Shown piece after piece: positions 1 through 6,097 of a stretch of 7,743 bases of DNA. The translations under genes and the position numbers were made by a program. Position 1 is the first letter of the stretch, and each line of letters starts with the position of its first letter. The stretch lies in the NCBI GenBank assembly GCA_020722645.1, contig DYKL01000157.1, positions 1-7,743 of the forward strand. Reading direction: 5' to 3'. The notes under the pieces are model-generated. The model was given only the letters and a program-made list of their open reading frames with translations. It searched no databases and was not told where the DNA came from. The DNA is from Acetofilamentum sp. (GTDB lineage Bacteria > Bacteroidota > Bacteroidia > Bacteroidales > JAFGUD01).

Positions 1-45
1 GAATGAAAATAATTACAAATCAACGACTTACAAAATTATTTACAC

Positions 46-735
46 ATGAAAAGAAACTTGTTTTTATTAGGACTTTTAGTTTTTATGTTTGTTTTTGCAT
101 CATGTAAGCAAGAAAAAACAGAAAAAGAAAATGAAGAAAAAGAAAACACAGAAGAAGTTGTAACAGACCAAAATGAAAATTCAGATGATGGTAAAACCAG
201 TGATGGCATAAAAAAATATGACATTAAATCAGGTGTTATAACACAAAAAAGTGAAGTAATGGGAATGATTCAGGATATTGTTATTACTTTTGATGATTAT
301 GGTGCTAAAGAAGTTACTGATGTTTATAATGATTTTATGGGTGTTAAAAATCATTCAAGAACTTTAGTTGTTGATGGATATATGTACAGTTTAGCAATGG
401 GCGAAAAAACCGGTACAAAAATGAAAATAATGGGAACAAATACCGGAAGTAGCTACGATTTTAAAAATATGAGTGAAGAAATGAAAGAAGATATGAACAT
501 TAAAGTAGTTGGAAAAGAAACTTTTTTGGGAAAAGAATGCGAAAAAATTACTATGGATTATGTTGATATGAGTACAAGCGGTACTTTTTTGATATGGAAC
601 GGAATTGCACTTAAATCAGATGTTATAGCAATGGGTATGCAGGTTGTCATTGAAACTGTTAGTATTGATGAAAATGCTAAAATTGACGAAACACTTTTTG
701 AAATACCTGCTGATTTTCAAATAACTGAAATGTAA
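46..735 (+). CDS. Predicted outer-membrane-attached lipoprotein of unknown function
   Basis: The 229-residue product begins with a clear lipoprotein signal peptide: MKRN, a hydrophobic core at residues 5-17, and a lipobox F-A-S-C with Cys20 as the lipidated residue. Residues 21-55 form a low-complexity Lys/Glu/Asn/Asp-rich tether, which fits a lipid-anchored domain held off the membrane. The globular part (about 56-229) has a beta-rich look; a GKETFLGKECEKI stretch near 156-168, WNGIALKS near 184-191 and a C-terminal 'FEIPADF' resemble Bacteroidetes DUF4412-like envelope proteins, a tentative family guess. Methionine is frequent (17 residues), unusual for an exported protein. Export to the envelope is well supported; the molecular function is unknown. 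The ATG is chosen because it gives a complete signal peptide. No Shine-Dalgarno sequence is visible, and too little upstream sequence is present to identify a promoter. A terminator follows 11 bases after the stop, so this is the last gene of its transcript. Confidence 0.88.
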   Translation: MKRNLFLLGLLVFMFVFASCKQEKTEKENEEKENTEEVVTDQNENSDDGKTSDGIKKYDIKSGVITQKSEVMGMIQDIVITFDDYGAKEVTDVYNDFMGVKNHSRTLVVDGYMYSLAMGEKTGTKMKIMGTNTGSSYDFKNMSEEMKEDMNIKVVGKETFLGKECEKITMDYVDMSTSGTFLIWNGIALKSDVIAMGMQVVIETVSIDENAKIDETLFEIPADFQITEM

Positions 736-746
736 TCTAAAAATAT

Positions 747-780
747 AAAGGCTGTCAAATTTTTTTAGACAGCCTTTTTT
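747..780 (+). terminator. Rho-independent terminator of the lipoprotein gene
   Basis: A perfect 10-base-pair stem (AAAGGCTGTC at 747-756 with GACAGCCTTT at 768-777) encloses an 11-base loop, and the right arm runs into a T tract to 780. On the minus strand the hairpin is also followed by a T-rich run, so it could help stop transcripts arriving from obg as well. Confidence 0.9.
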
Positions 781-1239
781 GATTTTTATTTATCAGTTGC
801 AAAAATTTATAACTTTACGCTACTAATTGGCTGATTTATAATGTTTTCTGACTGCAAATTACTTTTTCCGAAACAGATTGAGTTATTGTAATAAATCTTT
901 ACAAAAGATAGATTACAAAGACAAATTGTCTTTTGCGAGGTATTCTATGTGTTTTTATCATTCAAACAGTCATATTGGAAATATCTTGCTTGAACTGAAA
1001 GTTGATTGTAAATATTACATTAACAAAGTGCAATTAATTGTACAATGTGATTTTATCCACAAATTATTGTTAATGCAAACAAGTTGCTTTCAGCAGGACA
1101 ATTGGTTGTGCTTTGATCCCACAGTCAGTTTCACGACTTTTTTAATACGATTTAAAAACTTTTCAAATCACTAAAAGTTTTCGGACAATAGTAACTGCAA
1201 ATCCGAAAAAACGAAGTAAAATATATAATTTTATAAAAT
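781..1239. other. Long convergent intergenic region with no convincing gene
   Basis: This stretch lies between two convergent genes and is much longer than the other gaps in the window. The only long frame is 878-1174 (+), 98 codons from a TTG. I do not call it a gene: its product has six Cys but only one Glu and one Ala, unlike every neighbour, it resembles nothing I know, and it has no promoter or ATG. Short structure is present: TCCGAAA at 867-873 and its inverse TTTCGGA at 1179-1185 bracket the frame. ACTGCAAAT occurs at 851-859 and again at 1194-1202. AAAGACAA/TTGTCTTT (917-933) and GTGCAATTAATTGTAC (1028-1043, one mismatch) are palindromes. It may be a decayed insertion or simply untranslated spacer. 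Confidence 0.5.
1178..1209. other. Inverted repeat 3' of obg, possible weak terminator
   Basis: TTTTCGGA (1178-1185) pairs with TCCGAAAA (1202-1209) around a 16-base loop. It lies about 30 bases beyond the obg stop on the minus strand. Read in that direction it is followed only by CTTTTAG, a poor U tract, so a role as the obg terminator is possible but weakly supported. No better hairpin is visible downstream of obg before the one at 747-780. Confidence 0.35.
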
Positions 1240-2235
1240 TTATTCTTTATTTATCACTTTCCACAAAATATCTTTCAGATTTTCTAAACCTTTTGCAGTA
1301 ACTGAAGAAATTAAGGCAACAGGAGTATCAATTTTCAGATTTTTCATTGCCTTTTTCAATGATTTTTCATCAATTAAATCAATTTTTGAAATTGCAAGAA
1401 CCCTGCGTTTGTCCAATAATTCAGGGTTGAATTTTTTGAGTTCATTAAGCAAAATTTCAAAATCTTTTTTAATATTTTCTGAATCTGCTGGAACCATAAA
1501 AAGTAAAACCGAATTTCGTTCAATATGCCTTAAAAATCTTAATCCCAAACCTTTGCCATCAGATGCTCCTTCTATAATACCCGGTATATCTGCAATTATG
1601 AACGATTGGTAATCTCTGTATTTTACAATTCCAAGATTTGGTGTTAATGTTGTAAAAGGGTAATCAGCAATTTTCGGCTTAGCTGCACTTAAAACCGACA
1701 AAAGTGTTGATTTCCCTGCATTCGGAAAACCTACCAATCCAACATCAGCCAAAAGCTTTAATTCAAGGATAAAGGTGGCTTCTTTGCCGCTTTCACCGGG
1801 CTGTGCATATATTGGTGTTTGATGTGTCGATGATTTGAAATGTGTATTTCCTAAACCACCTCTGCCACCCTCCAAAAGAACCTTTATTTCATGGTCTTGT
1901 GTTATTTCAAGAACTACTTCGTTTGTTTCTGCGTTTTTGACTACAGTACCTAATGGTACGTCAATTATGACATCTTGACCATTTAAACCTGTTTTATTTC
2001 CTGACGTTCCTGGCTTGCCGTGTTCTGCTTTGAAATGTCTCTGGTATTTAAAATGCAGTAATGTCCACATACTTTGTTTGCCTCTTAAGTATATATGACC
2101 TCCTCTGCCTCCGTCTCCACCGTCAGGTCCTCCTTTGGGAATGTATTTTTCTCTTCTTAAATGTGCCGAACCGGCGCCTCCTTTTCCTGAAAAACAATAA
2201 ATTTTAACGTAATCTATAAAGTTTGATTCTGCCAT
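1240..2235 (-). CDS. obg: GTPase Obg (CgtA), ribosome-assembly GTPase
   Basis: Obg is an essential cytoplasmic GTPase that binds the 50S subunit during its maturation and links GTP/ppGpp status to growth. The 331-residue product has the glycine-rich Obg fold at about 1-157 (KGGPDGGDGGRGG at 34-46) and then the G domain. Its motifs are G1 GFPNAGKS at 169-176, switch I FTTLTPN at 194-200, G3 DIPG at 216-219, G4 SKID at 283-286 (Ser in place of the usual Asn) and G5 'SSVTAKG' at about 310-316. The C-terminal OCT domain of longer Obg proteins is absent, and the length matches the short Bacteroidetes form, as does LLFMVPADS at 244-252. The ATG lies inside the end of the upstream amidohydrolase gene with a 22-base overlap, so the two are probably co-transcribed and translationally coupled; I see no separate promoter. 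Confidence 0.97.
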   Translation of the reverse strand: MAESNFIDYVKIYCFSGKGGAGSAHLRREKYIPKGGPDGGDGGRGGHIYLRGKQSMWTLLHFKYQRHFKAEHGKPGTSGNKTGLNGQDVIIDVPLGTVVKNAETNEVVLEITQDHEIKVLLEGGRGGLGNTHFKSSTHQTPIYAQPGESGKEATFILELKLLADVGLVGFPNAGKSTLLSVLSAAKPKIADYPFTTLTPNLGIVKYRDYQSFIIADIPGIIEGASDGKGLGLRFLRHIERNSVLLFMVPADSENIKKDFEILLNELKKFNPELLDKRRVLAISKIDLIDEKSLKKAMKNLKIDTPVALISSVTAKGLENLKDILWKVINKE

Positions 2236-3419
2236 TTTGTAATAATTTTATTTGGGATTAATTCAGTCAAATTCAAAAAATTAATCGGATTTTCAACAGA
2301 TATTTTTTGCATAATTTCTTCGCCAATATTTTTAATAAATTTAGCTCTCATATCCTTATATTTTCCTTCAATTGTTACCATATAAAAATCAGTACCAAAT
2401 AAAGTTCTTTCTCTTACAAAATTATTAAGTTTAAATAACTCTATAAATTTGTTGTGCATTTCGGGTATATGAATGATGTATGATACGTCAGAATAGACAT
2501 TTGGATATTTTTCCATAAGTTTTATCGTTGCAAAAGTCCATTCTTTGTCGTTTCTTGTTTTTTTGTCCCATTCGCTGTCGCCTCCAAAATGAGCAAGATT
2601 CAGTCTTAAATTAGGAAATTTTTTCAAAACCGGTTCCCAGTGTGCAGGATTATTAAAAAATTTTTCATATTGCTTTTTGAAGTAGAAATTTTTCTTTTCG
2701 CGATGATATTCTAAATCTTGGTTTTCATTTATTACGTAGTAATTCAGATTTAATTTGTTTTTGCTTGTATGAACAGTACCAGAGCCTGAATGTGCTGTAA
2801 CAGGAATATTATAATGTTCACAAACTTCAAATATTTTCATTAAAGAAGAATTTGACGGCAAATATCCAAGTGAAGGATAAATTTTCACACCGAAAAAATT
2901 ATATTTTTCAGAAAAGGCTTTTTCGAAAATTTCCAAATGATTCTTATTATTTGGGTCTATTGCCACAAAAGGTAAAATAATAGCAGGGTACTTGTCTCGA
3001 ACAGCTTTCATTTCATCTAATTGCTGAAACATATTTTTGTTGATAGAACCGTCGATGCCTGTACCCAAATCCATCATTAATGTACAGAAAATTGTATTTT
3101 TGGGAGTTTCTTTTATCAGAAATTTTGCTATTTCCATCATTGAATTTTTTTTGATAAAATCAATGAAATAGGCATAATTTGATAATTTATCGTCATCATC
3201 AAGACTTATCAAGTCGAGCATTGACTCCAGCTGCATAAGAAAATCCACATTTACCAAAAAAGGAATCCTGATTCCGAAATATTTATCAGGAATATAATCC
3301 TTATTAAAAATATGTGTGTGTACGTCGAACTTAAAATTTCCCTTATTTAACAAGGTTTTCATCTCGAAAGTTACTCTTTCGTCAGAGCCTAATTTGAGTT
3401 GTTCATTAAATTTGAGCAT
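2214..3419 (-). CDS. Amidohydrolase-family (TIM-barrel) metal-dependent hydrolase
   Basis: The product, 401 residues from the ATG at 3419, belongs to the amidohydrolase superfamily (Amidohydro_2-like, the group that also includes ACMSD-type decarboxylases). The expected metal-site landmarks are in order: the HxH motif in FDVHTHIF (His34, His36), a Lys in GVKIYPSLG (Lys179), His210 in VTAHSGSG, His277 in LAHFGGD, and Asp344 in LFGTDFY. Together they imply a divalent-metal hydrolase or decarboxylase in the cytoplasm; no signal peptide is present. The substrate cannot be read from the sequence. An in-frame TTG at 3437 would add six residues, but it lies inside the -7 promoter box, so the ATG is the likely start. 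The gene is first in an operon with obg, whose ATG it overlaps. That pairing is unusual to me and gives no clear functional hint. Confidence 0.85.
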   Translation of the reverse strand: MLKFNEQLKLGSDERVTFEMKTLLNKGNFKFDVHTHIFNKDYIPDKYFGIRIPFLVNVDFLMQLESMLDLISLDDDDKLSNYAYFIDFIKKNSMMEIAKFLIKETPKNTIFCTLMMDLGTGIDGSINKNMFQQLDEMKAVRDKYPAIILPFVAIDPNNKNHLEIFEKAFSEKYNFFGVKIYPSLGYLPSNSSLMKIFEVCEHYNIPVTAHSGSGTVHTSKNKLNLNYYVINENQDLEYHREKKNFYFKKQYEKFFNNPAHWEPVLKKFPNLRLNLAHFGGDSEWDKKTRNDKEWTFATIKLMEKYPNVYSDVSYIIHIPEMHNKFIELFKLNNFVRERTLFGTDFYMVTIEGKYKDMRAKFIKNIGEEIMQKISVENPINFLNLTELIPNKIITKWQNQTL

Positions 3420-3434
3420 AATTTTTGCTTTTAG

Positions 3435-3466
3435 CAAATATAAAAACTTATTTTATTTTTCAAAAA
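3435..3466 (-). promoter_or_regulatory. Bacteroidetes-type promoter of the amidohydrolase-obg operon
   Basis: On the minus strand TATATTTG (3442-3435) matches the TAnnTTTG -7 consensus exactly, and TTTTTG (3466-3461) lies 18 bases upstream as the -33 element. Transcription would start near 3430, leaving a leader of about 11 bases before the ATG at 3419. This placement excludes the TTG at 3437 as the start codon. Confidence 0.75.
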
Positions 3467-3506
3467 TTGAAATTATTTTAAAAAAAATTTCGTTACAATC
3501 AATTTT

Positions 3507-3533
3507 TTTGTTTTTTTTGTAAAAATATATTTA
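3507..3533 (+). promoter_or_regulatory. Possible weak promoter for the SiaC-like gene
   Basis: TATATTTA at 3526-3533 differs from TAnnTTTG only in the last base, and TTTG at 3507-3510 lies 15 bases upstream, shorter than usual. If used, transcription would begin at or next to the ATG at 3537, giving an almost leaderless message. The region is so T-rich that chance matches are likely. Confidence 0.35.
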
Positions 3534-3536
3534 GAT

Positions 3537-3920
3537 ATGTTAGAACCTTTAAAAATACACGCCAAAAATTTTTTGCCTTTTGTTCATTTAGATAAAGAAA
3601 AATCAATTTTTAAAATCGAAGGCAAATCAATACCAGAAGACAGCTCTGAATTTTATTCAAGAGTTTTCAAGTGGTTAAAAGAATACTCGCTTAATCCGAA
3701 TCAAGAAACAAGGCTTTCTTTAAGACTTGATTATTATAATTCTTCGTCAGCAAGAGAAATTGCAAATGTAATAAAGTTTTTTGATGAATTATATCAAAAA
3801 GGACATAAAGTTATTATTGAGTGGCTCTATAACCCTGACGATGACGTAATGAAAGAAAATGGCGAAGATTTTAGTATTTTATTTTCTGTCCCGATAGAAA
3901 TAAAACCAATAAATGTTTAG
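3537..3920 (+). CDS. SiaC-family (DUF1987) regulatory phosphoprotein
   Basis: The 127-residue product matches the SiaC/DUF1987 family in length and layout. It has IEGKSIPEDSSEFYSRVFKWLKEY at about 27-50, LSLRLDYYNSSSAREI at 60-75, and WLYNPDDD followed by ENGEDFS at about 96-113. In Pseudomonas aeruginosa, SiaC is phosphorylated on a Thr in an N-T-S-S motif by the kinase SiaB, dephosphorylated by the PP2C phosphatase SiaA, and in its unphosphorylated form activates a diguanylate cyclase. Here the motif reads N68-S69-S70-S71, so Ser69 takes the place of the Thr. The fold looks like a small STAS-like alpha/beta domain without membrane segments. No kinase, phosphatase or cyclase gene lies beside it. 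The next gene, kbl, starts 29 bases downstream with no terminator between, so the two may share a transcript. Family membership is confident; the actual partner is unknown. Confidence 0.85.
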   Translation: MLEPLKIHAKNFLPFVHLDKEKSIFKIEGKSIPEDSSEFYSRVFKWLKEYSLNPNQETRLSLRLDYYNSSSAREIANVIKFFDELYQKGHKVIIEWLYNPDDDVMKENGEDFSILFSVPIEIKPINV

Positions 3921-3949
3921 TAATTAAGAAAAATATAAATAATAAATTT

Positions 3950-5140
3950 ATGTACGGAGATTTTAAAATTTTTTTACAAAAAGAACTAAATTCAATTAAA
4001 GAAGCAGGTTTATATAAACAGGAAAGAATTATCGGTTCTCCTCAGGGTGCCGTAATTAAACTGAAAAGTGGAGATGAAGTTCTGAATTTTTGTTCAAATA
4101 ACTATTTAGGATTATCATCACACCCAAAAGTAATAGAAGCAGCTCAGAATGCATTAGCAGAACGTGGTTACGGTATGTCTTCCGTCAGATTTATCTGTGG
4201 TACACAAGACATTCACAGGCAATTGGAACAAAAAATTGCCAAGTTTTTCGGAATGGAAGATACTATCTTATACGCTGCTGCATTTGATGCCAATGGCGGT
4301 GTGTTTGAGCCTCTTATGCTAGAAGAAGATGCTGTTATTTCAGACCAGTTGAATCACGCATCTATTATTGACGGTGTCAGACTTTGTAAAGCACAAAGAT
4401 TCCGATACAAACACGCTGATATGGAAGACCTTGAAGTTCAGCTCAAAGAAGCTCAAAAATGCAGATTCAGATTGATTGTTACTGATGGTGTTTTTTCTAT
4501 GGATGGCGATATTGCAAAACTGCCTCAGATTTGCGATTTAGCTGAAAAATACAACTCTCTGGTTATGGTTGATGACAGCCACGCATCAGGTTTTATCGGA
4601 AAAACAGGTCGCGGAACTCACGAATATCATAAAGTTATGAGCCGTGTAGATATTATTTCTAGTACTCTCGGAAAAGCTCTCGGTGGTGCAATGGGTGGTT
4701 TTATTACTGCAAAACAAGAAGTAGTAGATTTACTCAGACAACGTTCCAGACCATATTTGTTCTCAAATTCATTGTCTCCTGCTATTGTTGGTGCAGCCTT
4801 GCAGGTTTTTAATATGTTGTCCGAAACGACCGAATTGAGAGATAAATTAATGTGGAATACAGAATATTTTAAAGAAAAAATCCAAAAATTAGGTTTCGAC
4901 ATAAAACCATCTCAATCTGCAATTGTCGCAATTATGCTTTACGATGCAAAATTGTCTCAAGATATGGCTGCTCAACTATTAAAAGAAGGTATTTATGTTA
5001 CCGGTTTTTATTATCCGGTAGTCCCGAAAGGAGAAGCCAGAATCAGAGTTCAGCTTTCAGCCGCTCACGAAAAAGAACATATTGATAAAGCTGTTTCTGC
5101 TTTTGAGAAAATTGGCAGAAATTTAGGCGTTATAAAATAA
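3950..5140 (+). CDS. kbl: Glycine C-acetyltransferase (2-amino-3-ketobutyrate CoA ligase)
   Basis: Kbl is a PLP-dependent alpha-oxoamine synthase of the cytoplasm that cleaves 2-amino-3-oxobutyrate with CoA into glycine and acetyl-CoA, the second step of threonine breakdown after threonine dehydrogenase. The 396-residue length is standard. Visible landmarks are FCSNNYLGLSSHP at 47-59, His136 in LNHASIIDG (ring stacking), Asp208 and His211 in MVDDSHASG, and the PLP-binding Lys242 in STLGKALGGAMGGF. The LGKALGGA context and the N-terminal KELNSIKEAGLYKQER stretch favour Kbl over its relatives BioF, HemA and serine palmitoyltransferase. No tdh gene is in the window. The start is the ATG matching the usual Kbl N-terminus. 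The gene follows the SiaC-like gene closely, no promoter of its own is evident, and it ends at a strong terminator. Confidence 0.93.
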   Translation: MYGDFKIFLQKELNSIKEAGLYKQERIIGSPQGAVIKLKSGDEVLNFCSNNYLGLSSHPKVIEAAQNALAERGYGMSSVRFICGTQDIHRQLEQKIAKFFGMEDTILYAAAFDANGGVFEPLMLEEDAVISDQLNHASIIDGVRLCKAQRFRYKHADMEDLEVQLKEAQKCRFRLIVTDGVFSMDGDIAKLPQICDLAEKYNSLVMVDDSHASGFIGKTGRGTHEYHKVMSRVDIISSTLGKALGGAMGGFITAKQEVVDLLRQRSRPYLFSNSLSPAIVGAALQVFNMLSETTELRDKLMWNTEYFKEKIQKLGFDIKPSQSAIVAIMLYDAKLSQDMAAQLLKEGIYVTGFYYPVVPKGEARIRVQLSAAHEKEHIDKAVSAFEKIGRNLGVIK

Positions 5141-5168
5141 ATAAAAAAGTAGTTTTTCATCTTTATAT

Positions 5169-5199
5169 GGCAGTCTGATTTATTAGACTGCCTTTTTTT
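5169..5199 (+). terminator. Rho-independent terminator of kbl
   Basis: GGCAGTCT (5169-5176) pairs perfectly with AGACTGCC (5185-5192) around an 8-base loop and is followed by seven T residues (5193-5199). It lies 28 bases after the kbl stop and only 18 bases before the tatD start. Confidence 0.92.
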
Positions 5200-5217
5200 A
5201 CAAAAATATCAGTTAAT

Positions 5218-5991
5218 ATGTTTGTTGATACACATACTCACTTATACCTTGAACAATTTGACAAGGACAGAGAAATCGTTATAAAAAGAGCAATTGACAA
5301 TAACGTTAAAAAAATGTTTCTTCCAAATGTTGATAGTTCAACTATTGAAAGACTAAAAGAAACAACCAGTCTCTATAAAAACAATTGTTTTCCTTTAATG
5401 GGTTTGCACCCGAGTTCTGTTGATGAAAATTATCAAACCGAACTTGAAATTATTGAAACCGAACTTAAATCCGGAAAATATTACGGAGTTGGAGAGATTG
5501 GAATTGATTTGTACTGGGAAAAGAATAAAAATTTTTTAAATGAACAAAAAGATACTTTTATCAGACAAATAAGGATAGCCAAAGAACTGAAACTGCCTGT
5601 TGTTATACACGTCAGAAAAGCATTTAATGACATCTTCAATATTTTAGATAAAGAAAATGATTACAATTTGACCGGAATTTTCCATTGTTTTTCAGGTAAT
5701 AATAACGAGGCAGAAAAAATTATATCTTATGGTGATTTTAAATTAGGTATTGGTGGCGTTTTAACATACAAAAATTCAAAATTACCTGAGATTTTGAAAA
5801 ATATAGCATTAAAGTATATTGTGCTTGAAACAGATTCACCTTTTTTACCACCTGTCCCTCACCGAGGCGAACGCAACGAAAGTTCATACATCGTTTATGT
5901 TGCAGATGTTTTGGCTAAGGTTTATAATATCAGTTTGAACGAAATTGAAAAAATAACAACAGAAAACGCTGCTGAAATATTTCATTTTTAA
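5218..5991 (+). CDS. tatD: TatD-family metal-dependent hydrolase (putative DNase)
   Basis: The 257-residue product is a complete TatD-family TIM-barrel hydrolase of normal length. All signature positions are present: His6 and His8 in VDTHTHL, His64 in GLHPSS, Glu93 in GVGEIGIDLYW, His131 in VVIHVRKA, His156 in FHCFSGN, and Asp206 in LETDSPFLPP, followed by VPHRGERNE. Family members bind two divalent metals and act as 3'-5' exonucleases on DNA or RNA ends or in related repair and quality-control roles; the true substrate of a given member usually has to be tested. The protein has no signal peptide. The start is the ATG directly before the conserved VDTHTHL strand. No Shine-Dalgarno sequence is visible. 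A terminator ends 18 bases upstream, so it needs either a promoter overlapping that hairpin or read-through from kbl; I see no clear TAnnTTTG box. Confidence 0.92.
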   Translation: MFVDTHTHLYLEQFDKDREIVIKRAIDNNVKKMFLPNVDSSTIERLKETTSLYKNNCFPLMGLHPSSVDENYQTELEIIETELKSGKYYGVGEIGIDLYWEKNKNFLNEQKDTFIRQIRIAKELKLPVVIHVRKAFNDIFNILDKENDYNLTGIFHCFSGNNNEAEKIISYGDFKLGIGGVLTYKNSKLPEILKNIALKYIVLETDSPFLPPVPHRGERNESSYIVYVADVLAKVYNISLNEIEKITTENAAEIFHF

Positions 5992-6018
5992 GTGTTTTCG
6001 GTTAAGTTAAAAATACTT
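5990..6018 (+). other. AT-rich hairpin just after tatD
   Basis: AAGTGTTTT (5990-5998) can pair with AAAATACTT (6010-6018) over nine positions with one G-U pair and an 11-base loop. It overlaps the tatD stop codon. No T tract follows, so it is not a standard terminator; it might stabilise the 3' end of the message or be chance in AT-rich sequence. Confidence 0.25.
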
Positions 6019-6052
6019 TATGTTAAAAAAAATTAAATATTTCATGTAATTA

Positions 6053-6081
6053 TTTTGATATATATTTTTTTTTTATTTTTG
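6053..6081 (+). promoter_or_regulatory. Bacteroidetes-type promoter of the citrate synthase gene
   Basis: TATTTTTG at 6074-6081 matches the TAnnTTTG -7 box exactly. TTTTG at 6053-6057 can serve as the -33 element with a slightly short spacer of 16 bases. Transcription would begin near 6086, giving a leader of about a dozen bases. Confidence 0.6.
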
Positions 6082-6097
6082 TCTAAAAATTTTTAAT

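Noticed and set aside
878..1174. 98-codon plus-strand frame as a protein-coding gene
   Set aside because: It starts with TTG, has no promoter, shows a composition unlike the neighbouring proteins (six Cys, one Glu, one Ala) and resembles no family I know. It is described as intergenic instead.
1227..1240. Perfect 14-base palindrome AATTTTATAAAATT beside the obg stop
   Set aside because: It is composed only of A and T, has no loop or T tract suited to termination, and is expected by chance in such AT-rich DNA.
1409..1612. Frame on the plus strand within obg
   Set aside because: It is a shadow of the strongly conserved obg coding sequence on the opposite strand.
3316..3522. Plus-strand frame in the divergent promoter region
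   Set aside because: It lies antisense to the N-terminal part of the amidohydrolase gene, runs through the promoter, and has a low-complexity Phe/Ile/Leu-rich translation.
4627..4902. Minus-strand frame within kbl
   Set aside because: It lies opposite the PLP-lysine region of a clearly coding gene and shows no independent family similarity.
3950..5140. Kbl gene as serine palmitoyltransferase or BioF
   Set aside because: The LGKALGGAMGGF context of the PLP lysine, the N-terminal sequence and the length all fit Kbl better than these relatives.
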